Notes: a model not told the origin generated them from the letters alone. DNA of 49,355 nucleotides from JAPLNB01 sp964451955 (GCA_964451955.1 CAYVKG010000028.1:1-49355); one strand, 5' to 3'. Positions 1 through 10,031 are shown, counted from the stretch's first letter. Translations and numbers: made by a program.

Positions 1-28
1 CTGATTGCTCTATAGTAGTTGGTCTTGC

Positions 29-49
29 GTCGCGCCAGCCGGGCGCGAC
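29..49 (+). other. GC-rich hairpin just upstream of tRNA-Lys
   Basis: A perfect 8-bp inverted repeat, GTCGCGCC (29-36) and GGCGCGAC (42-49), encloses a 5-base loop. It ends five bases before the tRNA. No T-run follows, so it is not a classic terminator. A TATAGT hexamer at 11-16 could be the -10 box of the tRNA, in which case the hairpin lies in the tRNA 5' leader. The -35 region is outside the window, so this cannot be decided here. Confidence 0.35.
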
Positions 50-54
50 CTTGG

Positions 55-127
<73 letters not shown>

Positions 128-360
128 TTGCCCTCCACGCAACTTAAAACCAAGACGGATTAAAGATTTGTGATCGACGGCATCGGCTGCTGCCACGCTG
201 TGACAACATCGCCCAAACCGCCCGCAATCGCCCCACATCGACTCATTGGTGTTGTGGGATTCATTGTGGGATTTGAAGACGGCCAATTCCTTCTTTTCCG
301 GCAGCTAGCGTGCGCCCACCACGCTGCCCCGTCCCCCCCCACCATCGCTACAAACAAAAA

Positions 361-1218
361 TCACTGGCGCCCTCGCCTCGTCATGGGCACAAATCGCACC
401 TCTGTGATGGTTTGCAGACGTCTTTGACCATCCGGCGACTTGGACACGACGACCAATCGCTGAACGCGATCGACACCCCCAACCGGGATGACAATCCGAC
501 CACCAGGCTTAAGCTGCTCCCACAGCGGTTCAGGAAGTTCCTCCGGGGCGCACGTAACAATGATCGCGTCAAACGGCGCATGTTCCGGCCAACCCAGATA
601 TCCGTCTCCGCACCGCACTCGAACGCCGCTGTAGCCTTGATCCTTCAGGTTCTGCTCCGCCATCTTCGCCAACTCTTCGACGATCTCGATCGTGTAGACA
701 TTTGACGTGAGATGAGCCAGAACCGCCGCCTGATACCCCGACCCGCTGCCGATCTCCAGCACTTTGCCACCGGGTGGCAACTCAAGATGCTGCGTCATCA
801 GAGCGACGATATAAGGTTGCGAGATGGTCTGCCCATGGCCGATGGGCAAAGGCGAGTCCGCATAAGCATGTTCTCGCAATGCCCGCGGAACAAAGGCATG
901 ACGCGGAACGGCCCGCATCGCCTGAAGCACCCGATCATTCGTGATCGCGTCGCGGCCGTCGCGCGGATGCTCCATCTGATCCTCAACCATCCGCCGGCGC
1001 TCATCCAATCGTTCCTGCCCGGATCGCGGATTCGGCGGCAGAGCCGAATCCACCCCCTGCGTGCTCGCCGACGGGGCGACCGCCGCGCGCGCATCCTCGG
1101 GTGCCGTGTCCCGCGCATCGCAACCCACATCCAGCCATACCGCAACAACACCCGCCATCACAACCCCCCAGATTCCCGGTCGCATTAACCAGCGACGGTT
1201 TCTGAAGGACATGGCCAT
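361..1218 (-). CDS. pcm: Protein-L-isoaspartate O-methyltransferase, exported or membrane-anchored
   Basis: This enzyme methylates the carboxyl group of L-isoaspartyl residues in damaged proteins using S-adenosylmethionine. The C-terminal ~215 residues carry the family hallmarks: RxxMVxxQ at the start of the domain, a substrate-loop motif GHGQTISQPYIVA, the SAM motif VLEIGSGSGYQAAVLA, and CAPEELPEPLWEQLKPGGRIVIPVG. I start at ATG 1218 because GGAG lies nine bases upstream and a TATAAT box sits 32 bases upstream; longer versions of the frame would run through that box. About 65 residues precede the domain, with a hydrophobic stretch around residues 12-30 ending in LDVGC. This suggests a signal peptide or a weak lipobox, so the enzyme may act in the periplasm, unlike the cytoplasmic E. 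coli enzyme. The gene is monocistronic. Confidence 0.93.
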   Translation of the reverse strand: MAMSFRNRRWLMRPGIWGVVMAGVVAVWLDVGCDARDTAPEDARAAVAPSASTQGVDSALPPNPRSGQERLDERRRMVEDQMEHPRDGRDAITNDRVLQAMRAVPRHAFVPRALREHAYADSPLPIGHGQTISQPYIVALMTQHLELPPGGKVLEIGSGSGYQAAVLAHLTSNVYTIEIVEELAKMAEQNLKDQGYSGVRVRCGDGYLGWPEHAPFDAIIVTCAPEELPEPLWEQLKPGGRIVIPVGGVDRVQRLVVVSKSPDGQRRLQTITEVRFVPMTRRGRQ

Positions 1219-1249
1219 GCTGCACCACTCCGCATGAGCAACGGTGCGC

Positions 1250-1255
1250 ATTATA
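1250..1255 (-). promoter_or_regulatory. -10 box of the pcm promoter
   Basis: On the minus strand these six bases read TATAAT, a perfect -10 hexamer, 31 bases before the chosen pcm start codon. That would give a short leader of about 25 bases carrying the GGAG ribosome-binding site. I see no convincing -35 hexamer at the right distance. Confidence 0.55.
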
Positions 1256-1344
1256 CCACCAGACGAGTCACGCGATGGCGTCCAAACGCCTCCGAAGACC
1301 GACCTCACGGCTGACGACCGCAATCCTCGCTGCCGTCCGATTCG

Positions 1345-4300
1345 CTATACCACCGGCTCCGTCCCAAACAACTCGGCCAGCACCGATTCCGAAGAATCCG
1401 CATCATCGCTTGCCCGCGCCTTGAGAATGGTCGACGCCGCCTCAACCTCCTCTATCGTCCCGTCTGCCAGGATTCCGGACTGACCAATATAGGCCGAGTC
1501 GATCAGGAAGTAGTCGTCGGCATCAATAATGCCATCGTAGTTGAAATCGCCGTTGTAGTACCCTTTGGCCTGGGTGATGTACCCCGAGTCAATCAGGAAG
1601 TAATCGTCGGCATCTATTTTTCCGTCAATGTTCGCATCCCCGTTCCATGTGTACTTGACAAGCACATCGGTAAGGGCGGTCGCCTTGCCCGCGAAGGGGT
1701 TGCGGACAGTGCTCCCGCCGCCCGTATTGTTGAGGATGGCCGCCAGTCCCGTGTAGGGCGTGATCTTCGCAAACCAACTCGTCACGCCCGTGCCGTCCCA
1801 TGCGCCACCGTTGCGAGCCGACTTGACCAGCCCCGAAATCGCGGAGAGGTCCCCATTCTTCACGATCAGATCATTGTCATACAACTCAAGCGTTCCAAAC
1901 TTCGGGATCGACAGCGCGCCGACTTGAAGAACCGTCCCACCGCCCTGCAGTTGACCGGCCTTCGACGAGTCCTTGATGCTCAGCGAGGCCAGTGTCTGTG
2001 ATCCCGGCAGGTGAAGCTGAGAAGTGCCGTGGGTGGTTACACTCAGATACACGCCCCCGATCCCATATCGCGTGTCGAGGGTCGCCGAACCCGCCTCCAA
2101 GTCAAAGTAGTTCTTCCCCACGCCGGCTTCCAGTCCCAACTTCTGCAAGCCTGCCGCAACCATGCCCGGCGACATCACCGTAACCGTGTCGATGCTGCTG
2201 GCGACATCGTTACTCGCGACATCAATTATCAGCGTCGAAACGTTCGCGAAACTGAGCGACTCGAACGCCACGCCGCCGCTCGTCCCGCTGATGCGGTTGG
2301 TCTTGGCCATCGGAGAATCGATCACAATGTCGGCGCTCAAATTCGGCGCGGTGAACTTGAAACTGGCAAACCCCGACACAGACACCGGCTCCAGATTCGA
2401 GAACCTGATCGACGAACCCTCAGCGATGACTTCACCGTCGCCCGGCGTCGTTCCGCTTGGCTTATACGAGCCAACACCGGCGCCACTCCCGATCACCGCC
2501 AGCGAATCGGCCCCAGCCCCGCCATTGTAGACAATCCCGTCTGACGGAACCGGGTTCCCGTTTGAGAAATCGACTGTCAGGCTGTCATTCCCGTCTAGCG
2601 TGTTGAAGGTGAGTGTCGGCCAGGCGGCCCGCGGAATGGCATACGTCGGCGCGCCGGCCAGCGGCGCATTGACGTAGATCTGCGTAATCGACGGATCAAC
2701 GGCGCTGCTCCGCACGTACACGGTATCGTCCAACCGCGTTCCCGTGATCACCGAGGGATACACATCAAAGCTGACGTTCAACGTGAACGAGCCCGTGCCG
2801 CCTTCAAAAGCGTGGCTGGTCACAGCCACAACGTAGTCCTTTAGTGCCTGCACACCGTTGTACTGCACCGTCGCATTGCCCCCCGCCGCAGCCGCGCTGT
2901 CTGAATCCAGGAACGAACCCGCATCGTCGAACAATATCAGGGCGCTTCTCAAGCCGGCCATCGAATTCACGAGGTTGACCGTTAGCCGTCCGCTGGCGGC
3001 CGACGGCGCCGTGAAACGGTAATAGTCAATGTCAGCAGCGTTATCGATAAGCCCATCCCACGAACCCTGCCCAGCCGCATCAATGACCCTCGTCGTCACC
3101 CCAGGGGAAACCATATCCGAGGCAATGCGAATCGTCCCCGCCACGCCGTTCTTAAACGTGCCCATCACATAGTATCGCTTCCAGAACGAGACGTCCGCCG
3201 TAAAACTAACCGTGGCGGCATTCGTCAGATTGGCGTTGTACGCAATTCGTGCGTTGGTGTCAGCGTCATACAGCCCGATCACAGGAATCCCACCACCGCT
3301 TACGCTAGTCGCTGTGAACGTGGCGGCGGTTGTGGACAGGTCGCTCGCAATCAGGAACCCGTCCCAGTCGCCCGCGCCACTCACCGAGAAGTTGCGAGAA
3401 TAGTCGCCGAGCTGATTCGGGACCATCCATGTGTCGTATCCGCCCGGGTATACATCGGGAACCACCTGGTCAAAATCAACGAAGATGCTGAAATTGCCGG
3501 TGCTGGCATGGCTGCGTGACATCACGCTGACGTAATATGTCTCCCCGGGAACCAGACCTGTTACATTCAGCGAATCCTCCGCCCCCGCCGCAGCCGTGTA
3601 AGCCTGACCCAACATCTTCCCGGTCGAGTCAAACAGCGCAAAGGCCGCGTCAAATGTCCCCGTCGTCGGAACCACGCGCACATTCAGTTTTCCATTCGTA
3701 TCAGCCGGCGCCGTGACGGCATAGAAGTCGGTGTCGTTCGTGCCGATGTTGCCGCTGGTGGAACTGCCATTCCCGGCGCCGTCCAAGGCAATCGCCGCTA
3801 CCCCAGCCGCCGACGGAGCGTCGATGGTGATCACAATGTCCCCGGTGTCGGTGCTATTGTCATCCGCGACAGCCACCACGTACTTCGTCAACGCCGTGAG
3901 AGTCACCGTCAACTGCGCCGTTGCCGTTCCGCCCGAATTCGCCACGCCGAGGCGCGCCCCGGTGGTGCCGTCGTAGACCGCCACGACCGGCAAGACCGCC
4001 GAACCCGCCGGCGCCGTCGCCGTTATCACATAACTGCCGGACCAGGCCGTATCGCCGGCAAACACCTCGCTGTCCACGTCGCCCTCGGGGCTGATAAACG
4101 TAACGAAGCTGAACGCATCGTTGCAGTTCCCGTCGCGATGGAAATACGCAAACCCCTCCGCCGCCGCGGCGGTCAGAGTCGCCGGCAACGCCATCGAAAA
4201 GTCCGCCGTCAGGTCAAACCGCCCGGTTCCTGAGAAATCGTTGTCGGAAATCGAGATGTAGAACGTGTCGCCGGGCTTGACCCCCGTGAACGTCGCCGAC

Positions 4301-5346
4301 GTCGGCCCCAGGTTGTTCGCGAGAACCCGATCCGGAGCATCGCTAACATTGTTCAACCAGATCTGCATCCTCGGAATCGCCGTGGCATCGTCGTGCGGCG
4401 TTACCTCAATCGTCAAATTGCCGCTGGCGTCCACCGGAGCAACCACCTTGTAGAAATCCGTGTCGGTGTCGGTGTTAATCAATTGACTGACCAACTCCGC
4501 ATGCCCCGCGCCGTCGACGCTCATCGTCGACTGGATCGATACTCCGGTACCGTCAATCGCCACGTCGATATTGCCCGTCGTATCTTCCTCCTTGTCCCAA
4601 ACCTCAACCAAATACGTGTTCCAACTCCCCGTATTGGGCAAGGTGATCGTCGCCTCGTTGGACGCACCCGTTCCGGCATCCATGAAGAGCATCGCGCCGG
4701 TCTTGTAGTCATAGACCGCCAGCGCGGGAGTAACACTGCCAAGAGTCACGCTCTTGATCGAGAACGACCCGCCGGTCTGCTCCTCGTTGAAGACAAACGT
4801 ATCATGATCTCCCGCCCATTGGATGCTCGACGGCGTATGCAGATAGTCGCTGTCATACTTCAGGCTCCGGTAGGCCTCCACCGTCATCCCATTGCTCAAC
4901 GCCCACAACGCGATGTCATCAACATACCATCCCTCGCCCGTGTTGTTCAAAGCGTCGCCCGTGTTGAAGAGCCATCGCAGACGAACAACGCTGCCCGCGA
5001 ACGGCGTCAGATCCGCGGTTGCCTGACGCCATTTCCCGCCGGAGTCAGCTAGCAGCCCGCTGCCCTTCGCGAGCACCGTGACAAAGCCCCCATTCACAAC
5101 ATCGTTGACCTGAAGCCGAATCTCATCCGTGCTTGCGCCGCTGTCCACATCAGAGAAATAATTGAAACTCACTGCAATCGGGCTGTTCGGCAGCGCAATA
5201 TTCTTGCTCAGGAAGACACCCGCCGAGTCGCCGATGTCATAGTTCCCCAATCGATCCTGCCCATAGTACATGCTGTTGCCCCCCCATGCCCCAAGTCCGA
5301 CGCTCGCCGATTGGTAATGTGCCACAAGCCGTCTTCCGGCGCCCAC
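1345..5346 (-). pseudogene. 3' portion of frameshifted LEPRxLL surface protein (PPC-type domains and dockerin repeats)
   Basis: This frame has no credible start of its own; it opens with a GTG inside the preceding gene. It continues the protein encoded at 5208-7007 after a one-base shift at a G7 tract. It begins with a MAM or jelly-roll-like module ending in GEGWYVDDIAL. At least four repeated beta-rich modules follow of the type DTDFYxVxAP...GxYxVxV, resembling bacterial pre-peptidase C-terminal (PPC) domains. Next come a region with ITGTRLDDTVYV and LDGNDSLTV motifs, then two dockerin-type Ca-binding repeats near the C terminus. In these, GDANIDGKIDADDYF and GDFNYDGIIDADDYF each end in LIDS-x-YI. 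Dockerin-like ends are common on planctomycete exported proteins. The frame stays open for about 1,310 codons after the shift, so decay, if real, is recent. Repaired, the whole protein would be about 1,885 residues. Confidence 0.8.
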
Positions 5347-7007
5347 ACCGTGTCGTTTTCGATATTCATCGCACCATCGCCATTGTCGAATGTCGCGTTG
5401 AACACCTTCACGCCGTATTGCGCCGCCGCCCGGTCAATCCCAAGCCCTCTGTTCGAGTTGTTGACCTCGTCACCTTCATTCACCGTGTCCAGCGCGTCAA
5501 TGATCATCCCGATCGTGTATTGGCCGTTCCCGCCAAATGGATCCGTCTTCGGAACCGTCAGACTGATTGTGCTCTGGTACGTCGATCCCTTGGCCAGTGA
5601 CGACACGACCCGCGTCCCGATCAGCGTATCCGACGTAGTGATCGCACTGTTCTGCGACAGGTAGAACTGCACCGTGAACGAACCCGCATTCGTCTGCCCC
5701 TGGTTCATGATGCTGAAACTCGCCGTCGTCGAGCCGAAATTCAGGATCGGCATGTCCAGCGTCAACGCTTTGCCCACCAGATCCGCCTTCGTGCTGACGG
5801 CCAAGCTGTCGTAACTGACGAACTCGCCGAGATTGCTGTTGTTGTTCTCCGAACCTTCCGCAATGACGCCGTTCGCATCGACAATCATCCCGATGTACAG
5901 CGTGCCCGACGTTGGGAACCCAGTCGGCGGCGAATTCGGAAGACTCAACAGCGGGCTGCCGCTCGATCTGCTGTACGCGTCGATCGCAGGCACCGCCACC
6001 GATCCCAGCAGATAGTCCGATGCCGCCGTGATGGTCGAATTGGTCGAAAGGTAGAATTTCACCGTCGACGCGCCGGCATTCTGCCCACCGTAATTCACCA
6101 CGGTGTAGTCGTAGTTAAACGAATCACCCCACGTCAGCGGCTCTTGCACCACGTTGGCAAATGACGGCGCCAAGTCCGGCCTGCTGGCTGACGGCCTGAA
6201 AAACGTCACCGAATGAACTCCGAAGTCGTCACCCGCCGACACATCCCGCCAATCAAACCACTGGATTCCCGACATCCCCGACCACGTCGTGTACGCAGCA
6301 TATTGATTGCTCGGACTGGTTCGGTAGCCAATGCAGGCCATCGAGTGATCAGGCTCACCGCTTCCATCACTATCCACATTGATGATGAACGGCCGATCCG
6401 CGTTGATCTCGGCCTGAATCGAGGCAAATGACAACGAACCCCATCCCACGTTCACCGCATCCGCATAGTTGTACCCCTTGTACGCCGCGTAGTCTTCCAT
6501 CCCATTATCCAGATTATCCAGGTACGTCCATCCCCAGTTCAAATCGCCCCGAGACGTGCCCATGAAGTCCGCAATGCAGTTGTCGGTGTGTTTGGGGCCG
6601 GCGGGATCAGGCTTCGGCTTCCAGTCCGTGATGTACTCCGGCGAGGCAATGCTGTCATTCACCTCCGTCGTCTGCGTCGAAGCATCGCCCGGGAAAAAAT
6701 TCGGATAAGCCAATTTGTCCCAATACCCCATGACCATGCCCCCGGACGTCGGGGAGCAGCCTCCGTACCAAAAATACTCCGGCACGCCATACAGCACCTT
6801 GGAAATGCCGGCACTCAGCAGGCCCTCCGAAACCGCATCTCCACCCCGAGCCTCATAGCCCGGCGGGGGTTCCGGAGTGCTGTTAGTAATAACCCCCAAT
6901 GACAATTCACTGTTTGCCGCGCTCAGAAGCACTCTCCCTTCCAACGCCTCCAAGACCGCACTCACCACACTGTCAAACTTCGCCTGAATCTGCTTCGAGC
7001 GTTTCAT
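5208..7007 (-). CDS. 5' portion of LEPRxLL surface protein: export motif, C39-like cysteine peptidase, two CARDB-like domains
   Basis: I start at ATG 7007, preceded by GGGAGAAG. Residues 22-30 read LEGRVLLSA, a match to the planctomycete LEPRxLL motif found at the N terminus of exported giant proteins. Residues ~73-300 form a C39-family (papain-fold) peptidase-like domain with Cys84 in GGCSPTSGGM and His220 in PDHSMACIGY. A later VSAGDDFGVHSVTF segment completes it. Two CARDB-like adhesion modules follow, each with DYTVVNYGGQNAG- or IMNQGQTNAG-type strands and ending in EGxExNNSN. A third module begins and reads WHITNRRASDLGHGG, then leaves frame at the G7 tract (5279-5285) and stops 24 codons later. 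Without a frame correction the product is 599 residues and lacks all PPC and dockerin modules. It is probably an extracellular or cell-surface protein; its substrate is unknown. Confidence 0.8.
   Translation of the reverse strand: MKRSKQIQAKFDSVVSAVLEALEGRVLLSAANSELSLGVITNSTPEPPPGYEARGGDAVSEGLLSAGISKVLYGVPEYFWYGGCSPTSGGMVMGYWDKLAYPNFFPGDASTQTTEVNDSIASPEYITDWKPKPDPAGPKHTDNCIADFMGTSRGDLNWGWTYLDNLDNGMEDYAAYKGYNYADAVNVGWGSLSFASIQAEINADRPFIINVDSDGSGEPDHSMACIGYRTSPSNQYAAYTTWSGMSGIQWFDWRDVSAGDDFGVHSVTFFRPSASRPDLAPSFANVVQEPLTWGDSFNYDYTVVNYGGQNAGASTVKFYLSTNSTITAASDYLLGSVAVPAIDAYSRSSGSPLLSLPNSPPTGFPTSGTLYIGMIVDANGVIAEGSENNNSNLGEFVSYDSLAVSTKADLVGKALTLDMPILNFGSTTASFSIMNQGQTNAGSFTVQFYLSQNSAITTSDTLIGTRVVSSLAKGSTYQSTISLTVPKTDPFGGNGQYTIGMIIDALDTVNEGDEVNNSNRGLGIDRAAAQYGVKVFNATFDNGDGAMNIENDTVWAPEDGLWHITNRRASDLGHGGATACTMGRIDWGTMTSATRRVSS
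5279..5285 (-). other. G7 tract at the frameshift point
   Basis: Seven G residues on the coding strand follow CAT. The upstream frame reads H-G-G and then out-of-frame residues, while the downstream frame reads G-G-N-S-M-Y-Y-G. Adding one G (G8) would join them as LGHGGGNSMYYGQ, which restores a sensible module. The tract is therefore short by one base relative to an intact gene. Confidence 0.85.
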
Positions 7008-7412
7008 AACTTCTTCTCCCACAACAAGAAAGAAACCGGATCTCGCGATCCGCTTCTCGGTGCGCCCTTGCCGTATCACCGGCGATATTCACTAAACCAT
7101 CGAAACGCGAAAAATCGCTCGCACCAACACTGGCCTGCGCGGGCAAGTCCCAACCAAACCTCTGGTTGCGGCATCACTTGCTCACGATCATTCTCTCGCT
7201 GCGCAGTAGAACCCACGATGTGCAGAGCATGACCGACCAAGCCATCCAAACCTGGTCAATCCTATCTCAAATTGGCTCGATATCCAACCAAAAACATGCA
7301 AATTGCCCGCATTCGCGCTCGGCGACGAGCAACCGAGTCAGGCTCAGACTCCCTTCCGTCTTCGCCCCCCCCGCTATGGCGCATCTCATTGCACACAACT
7401 ATTGAACGACGC
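7008..7412. other. Intergenic region, no gene seen
   Basis: This 405-base stretch separates the start of the LEPRxLL gene from the stop of the DUF2721 gene, both read leftward. It should hold the LEPRxLL promoter. I find no convincing -35/-10 pair, terminator hairpin or small ORF with a ribosome-binding site. A weak inverted repeat CAACC...GGTTG lies near 7152-7169. Confidence 0.5.
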
Positions 7413-7973
7413 TCATCCGAGCCGGTGAGCCGCACTCTTGTCTGACTCCGGGGCCCGGCCGGCTGCCTCCAGATCGGTGATCAAGCTCGTCACGAACCGC
7501 CCTTCCTGCTCGATTGAGAGCAACGCCTGCTTCAACTCCAGCATCGCAAAGATCACCCCAACCACCAGTACCCCCAACCCTATGACAAACAGGACCACAG
7601 CCGCATACGCAAGACGAGGCCATAGTGTCGATAGACCTACCCCCAGCGAACAAACCGCCAAACATCCGATCGTCAGCAGCAGGGATCCAATCGCATGGCG
7701 CAACAGGTGGGCTCGCCTGACAACAAGATTGGTCTGAACCTGCATCATCCCGAGCAGTTCCTGATGCCGAATGATCTCCATCTGATCCGGATTGGGTGAG
7801 TAACGCTGCCTCAGAAGCGACTCCTCCTCGCGAAGCCGCTCGCGATGAAAATTCCGCAGCCGCGTCACCATGGCGTCCAGACGGTTGTAGAATGCCAGAC
7901 ACAGCAGCCCGCACGCCGAAATGACAATAATCGGAGCAACCGCCGCAGAGATGATTCCTGACCAGTTGTTCAT
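7413..7973 (-). CDS. DUF2721 family membrane protein
   Basis: This 186-residue protein resembles the DUF2721 family of small bacterial inner-membrane proteins of unknown role. One hydrophobic helix spans residues ~7-28. A charged, Arg/Glu-rich cytoplasmic segment follows (FHRERLREEESLLRQRY, residues ~43-59), then a conserved-looking RRAHLLRHAIGSLL stretch, and two closely spaced membrane helices at ~95-145. The tail is acidic and soluble. I start at ATG 7973; the longer open frame to 8354 runs into the divergent gene and is not supported. The ribosome-binding site is weak (GGTGG). The divergent transglutaminase-like gene starts about 58 bases away. Confidence 0.78.
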   Translation of the reverse strand: MNNWSGIISAAVAPIIVISACGLLCLAFYNRLDAMVTRLRNFHRERLREEESLLRQRYSPNPDQMEIIRHQELLGMMQVQTNLVVRRAHLLRHAIGSLLLTIGCLAVCSLGVGLSTLWPRLAYAAVVLFVIGLGVLVVGVIFAMLELKQALLSIEQEGRFVTSLITDLEAAGRAPESDKSAAHRLG

Positions 7974-8031
7974 GGCGACCACCCAGCATATGCCCTGGAG
8001 ACCGTTTTGTCGCCGGGGTATGATCACTGAA

Positions 8032-9900
8032 ATGATACGATGTCTGCTTCTGCTCGCCGGGGCGCTGACCCTGTGCGCGGCCAGACCCTCATTGGCGGCC
8101 AGCGTCACAACTGGACCCACCAAGAACCTGACACTGTCGCAGTCGGTGCAACAGCAGACCACCACACTGCTCGATCGGCTCCAGAATAACGGCGACTTCA
8201 CCGCCGCCAGACAAGCGATCAGCGATCTCTTCGACCAGGTTATCTCAGTCGGCCCGACCCGAGAGGCTGCGGCGTTTCGAGAGACCGCATTTGTCTTGCG
8301 CCTCCTTTCCCAACTGGAGGCGACGCCATCGGCAGGCCGAACCGAACTCCTCAAGTACCTCCGAGCAAATCCGGCATTGGCCAGAACGCTGGCGTTCCTG
8401 GTCCACCCAGAGGAGAAACCCTCCGAGGTCTACGCAATCCTCGATCGGCTGCGGCGAGGACAGAGCCGCTCGCTGGAAGTTTATGCCACGCTCGCCGCCG
8501 CCATCTGCGTCGTCCACGATCGCCCGCTCGATCGGCACGTCAACGAAAACAGGGCCAAAGCCGCCGATCCGCTCCGCATCTTCGACTTCTTCTGCCGCAA
8601 CGAAGAACGCATGCTCTTCAAAATCAGGCCCGTCCCTGCCGAATTGTTGGTCTATGTTGTGGATACCACCGCATCCATCGAGGAAATGGAATGGGCACTC
8701 GATCGCTACGCTGGCGATCCTCAAGTCGGTGGCCGCTTCTTCGACGTCAAGTACGACCACAATCACGTTCGGAACGGCACCCCAAAGCAACTCACGCTCC
8801 AAGGCTTCAATCTCCCCAATATCCTGCAGTGCGGCGGGGTCTGCGCGGACCAAGCCTACTTCGCATCCCATGTCGGAAAAGCAGTAGGCGTGCCAACGGC
8901 GGTGGCCTCCGCTTCGTCCGGCGACATGGGACACGCTTGGGTCGGCTTCTTCCAGGCAACCGCTAGGCAAGGGTGGTGGAACTTCGATGTCGGCCGGTAT
9001 CCCGCGTACAGGGGCATCCGCGGAAACGTGCTCGATCCCCAGTCCCGACAGACCATCCCGGACAGCTATGTGGCCCTCCTGGCCGAAATGATCGGCAGCA
9101 GTCCCGAGGCCCGTCATGCCGCCGCCGCTTTGACCGACGCCGCTGTCAGGCTCGGCCAGCTCGAAAAGAACCCCAAGACCATCGTGCCCCTGCCAACCGA
9201 CAACCTCGTCACCGGAACAGTCCTGCCAAAGCCTCGCAAAACTGGCGTGGCGGCGGAATTGGAACTCCTCGAGGCAGCCGTCCGACTATGCCCGGGTGAT
9301 CGGCGGGCTTGGTTTGTCGTGCGCGATCTGGCCCGAGATGGAAAACTATCCCTCGATCAGAAACGACAATGGGCCGGAGCGATCGAACAACTCTGCGGAA
9401 CGAAATACCCCGATTTCGCCGTCGCCATCCTCACTCCCATGATCCAGACAGTCCATGACGTCGCGGAGCAGGAGAGACTCTGGAATCAGGCTTTCGACCG
9501 GTTCAGGAACCGGGCTGACCTGGCGGCGGCAATCCGAATGGCACAGGCCGCAATGTGGGAGGCCAACGGGCAGACCGAACGGGCCGGCTTGTGTTACATG
9601 GACGTCATCGAACGCTACGCAAACGCAGGCCCCTTTGTCATCGATGCTCTCCAAGGTGCCGAAAAAACCCTCATTAGGGCGGGCCGACCTGAACGGGTCG
9701 TCGAACTCTACGATCGGACTTGGCAACGCATCGAACGGCCAAAAGACACTTTCTCCGGGACATTCATCACTCAGAGCAACTGGTTCCGCGTCGGGCTCAT
9801 GCTTGCCGCCAAGCTCGAAAACGCCGGCGAGCTCGAACCCGCCGCCGCCCTGCGAAACGAACTGCAACAGCGAGCCAGCACAATCGCCTCACCGCACTAG
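8032..9900 (+). CDS. Exported transglutaminase-like protein
   Basis: A 622-residue protein with an N-terminal signal peptide (hydrophobic LLLLAGALTLCAA, cleavage near SLAA-S). The middle carries a transglutaminase/papain-fold core: a GGVCADQAYF motif with Cys271 (Cys267 also nearby), GHAWVGFF with His301, and WWNFDVGRY with Asp319. Together these form the expected Cys-His-Asp triad. The C-terminal ~250 residues are helical and repetitive with TPR-like features (AAAIRMAQAAMWEANGQTE). The triad fits a peptidase or amide-exchange enzyme working on proteins or peptidoglycan outside the cytoplasm; the substrate cannot be read from sequence. The start is uncertain: ATG 8032 puts GGGG 13 bases upstream, while ATG 8020 puts it too close. 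It appears monocistronic. Confidence 0.75.
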   Translation: MIRCLLLLAGALTLCAARPSLAASVTTGPTKNLTLSQSVQQQTTTLLDRLQNNGDFTAARQAISDLFDQVISVGPTREAAAFRETAFVLRLLSQLEATPSAGRTELLKYLRANPALARTLAFLVHPEEKPSEVYAILDRLRRGQSRSLEVYATLAAAICVVHDRPLDRHVNENRAKAADPLRIFDFFCRNEERMLFKIRPVPAELLVYVVDTTASIEEMEWALDRYAGDPQVGGRFFDVKYDHNHVRNGTPKQLTLQGFNLPNILQCGGVCADQAYFASHVGKAVGVPTAVASASSGDMGHAWVGFFQATARQGWWNFDVGRYPAYRGIRGNVLDPQSRQTIPDSYVALLAEMIGSSPEARHAAAALTDAAVRLGQLEKNPKTIVPLPTDNLVTGTVLPKPRKTGVAAELELLEAAVRLCPGDRRAWFVVRDLARDGKLSLDQKRQWAGAIEQLCGTKYPDFAVAILTPMIQTVHDVAEQERLWNQAFDRFRNRADLAAAIRMAQAAMWEANGQTERAGLCYMDVIERYANAGPFVIDALQGAEKTLIRAGRPERVVELYDRTWQRIERPKDTFSGTFITQSNWFRVGLMLAAKLENAGELEPAAALRNELQQRASTIASPH

Positions 9901-10031
9901 CCTGCAAGACGTCTTTCTGTATTTCCCGATGAATTCCCGGCAATAAAGTCCCCAACGCAGCGTATTAGGAAAGCGGACTCCGTCCGTATGCGTGATCTGT
10001 TTTTCTCAAATCGGAACCGAAGGAGAACCAT

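Noticed and set aside
160..427. Two small open frames between tRNA-Lys and pcm
   Set aside because: They lack ribosome-binding sites and family similarity, overlap each other on opposite strands, and run into pcm.
3731..5052. Plus-strand frames across the LEPRxLL gene
   Set aside because: They are shadows of the large leftward gene; none has a domain or start signal.
5279..5285. Classical X-XXY-YYZ ribosomal frameshift site
   Set aside because: In the upstream frame the tract is preceded by T (CAT GGG GGG G), so two-tRNA slippage would need a mismatch. Single-tRNA slippage or a DNA-level change is more likely.
8245..9117. 290-codon open frame antisense to the transglutaminase-like gene
   Set aside because: The sense frame has a signal peptide and an intact catalytic triad; the antisense frame has neither a ribosome-binding site nor a recognisable motif.
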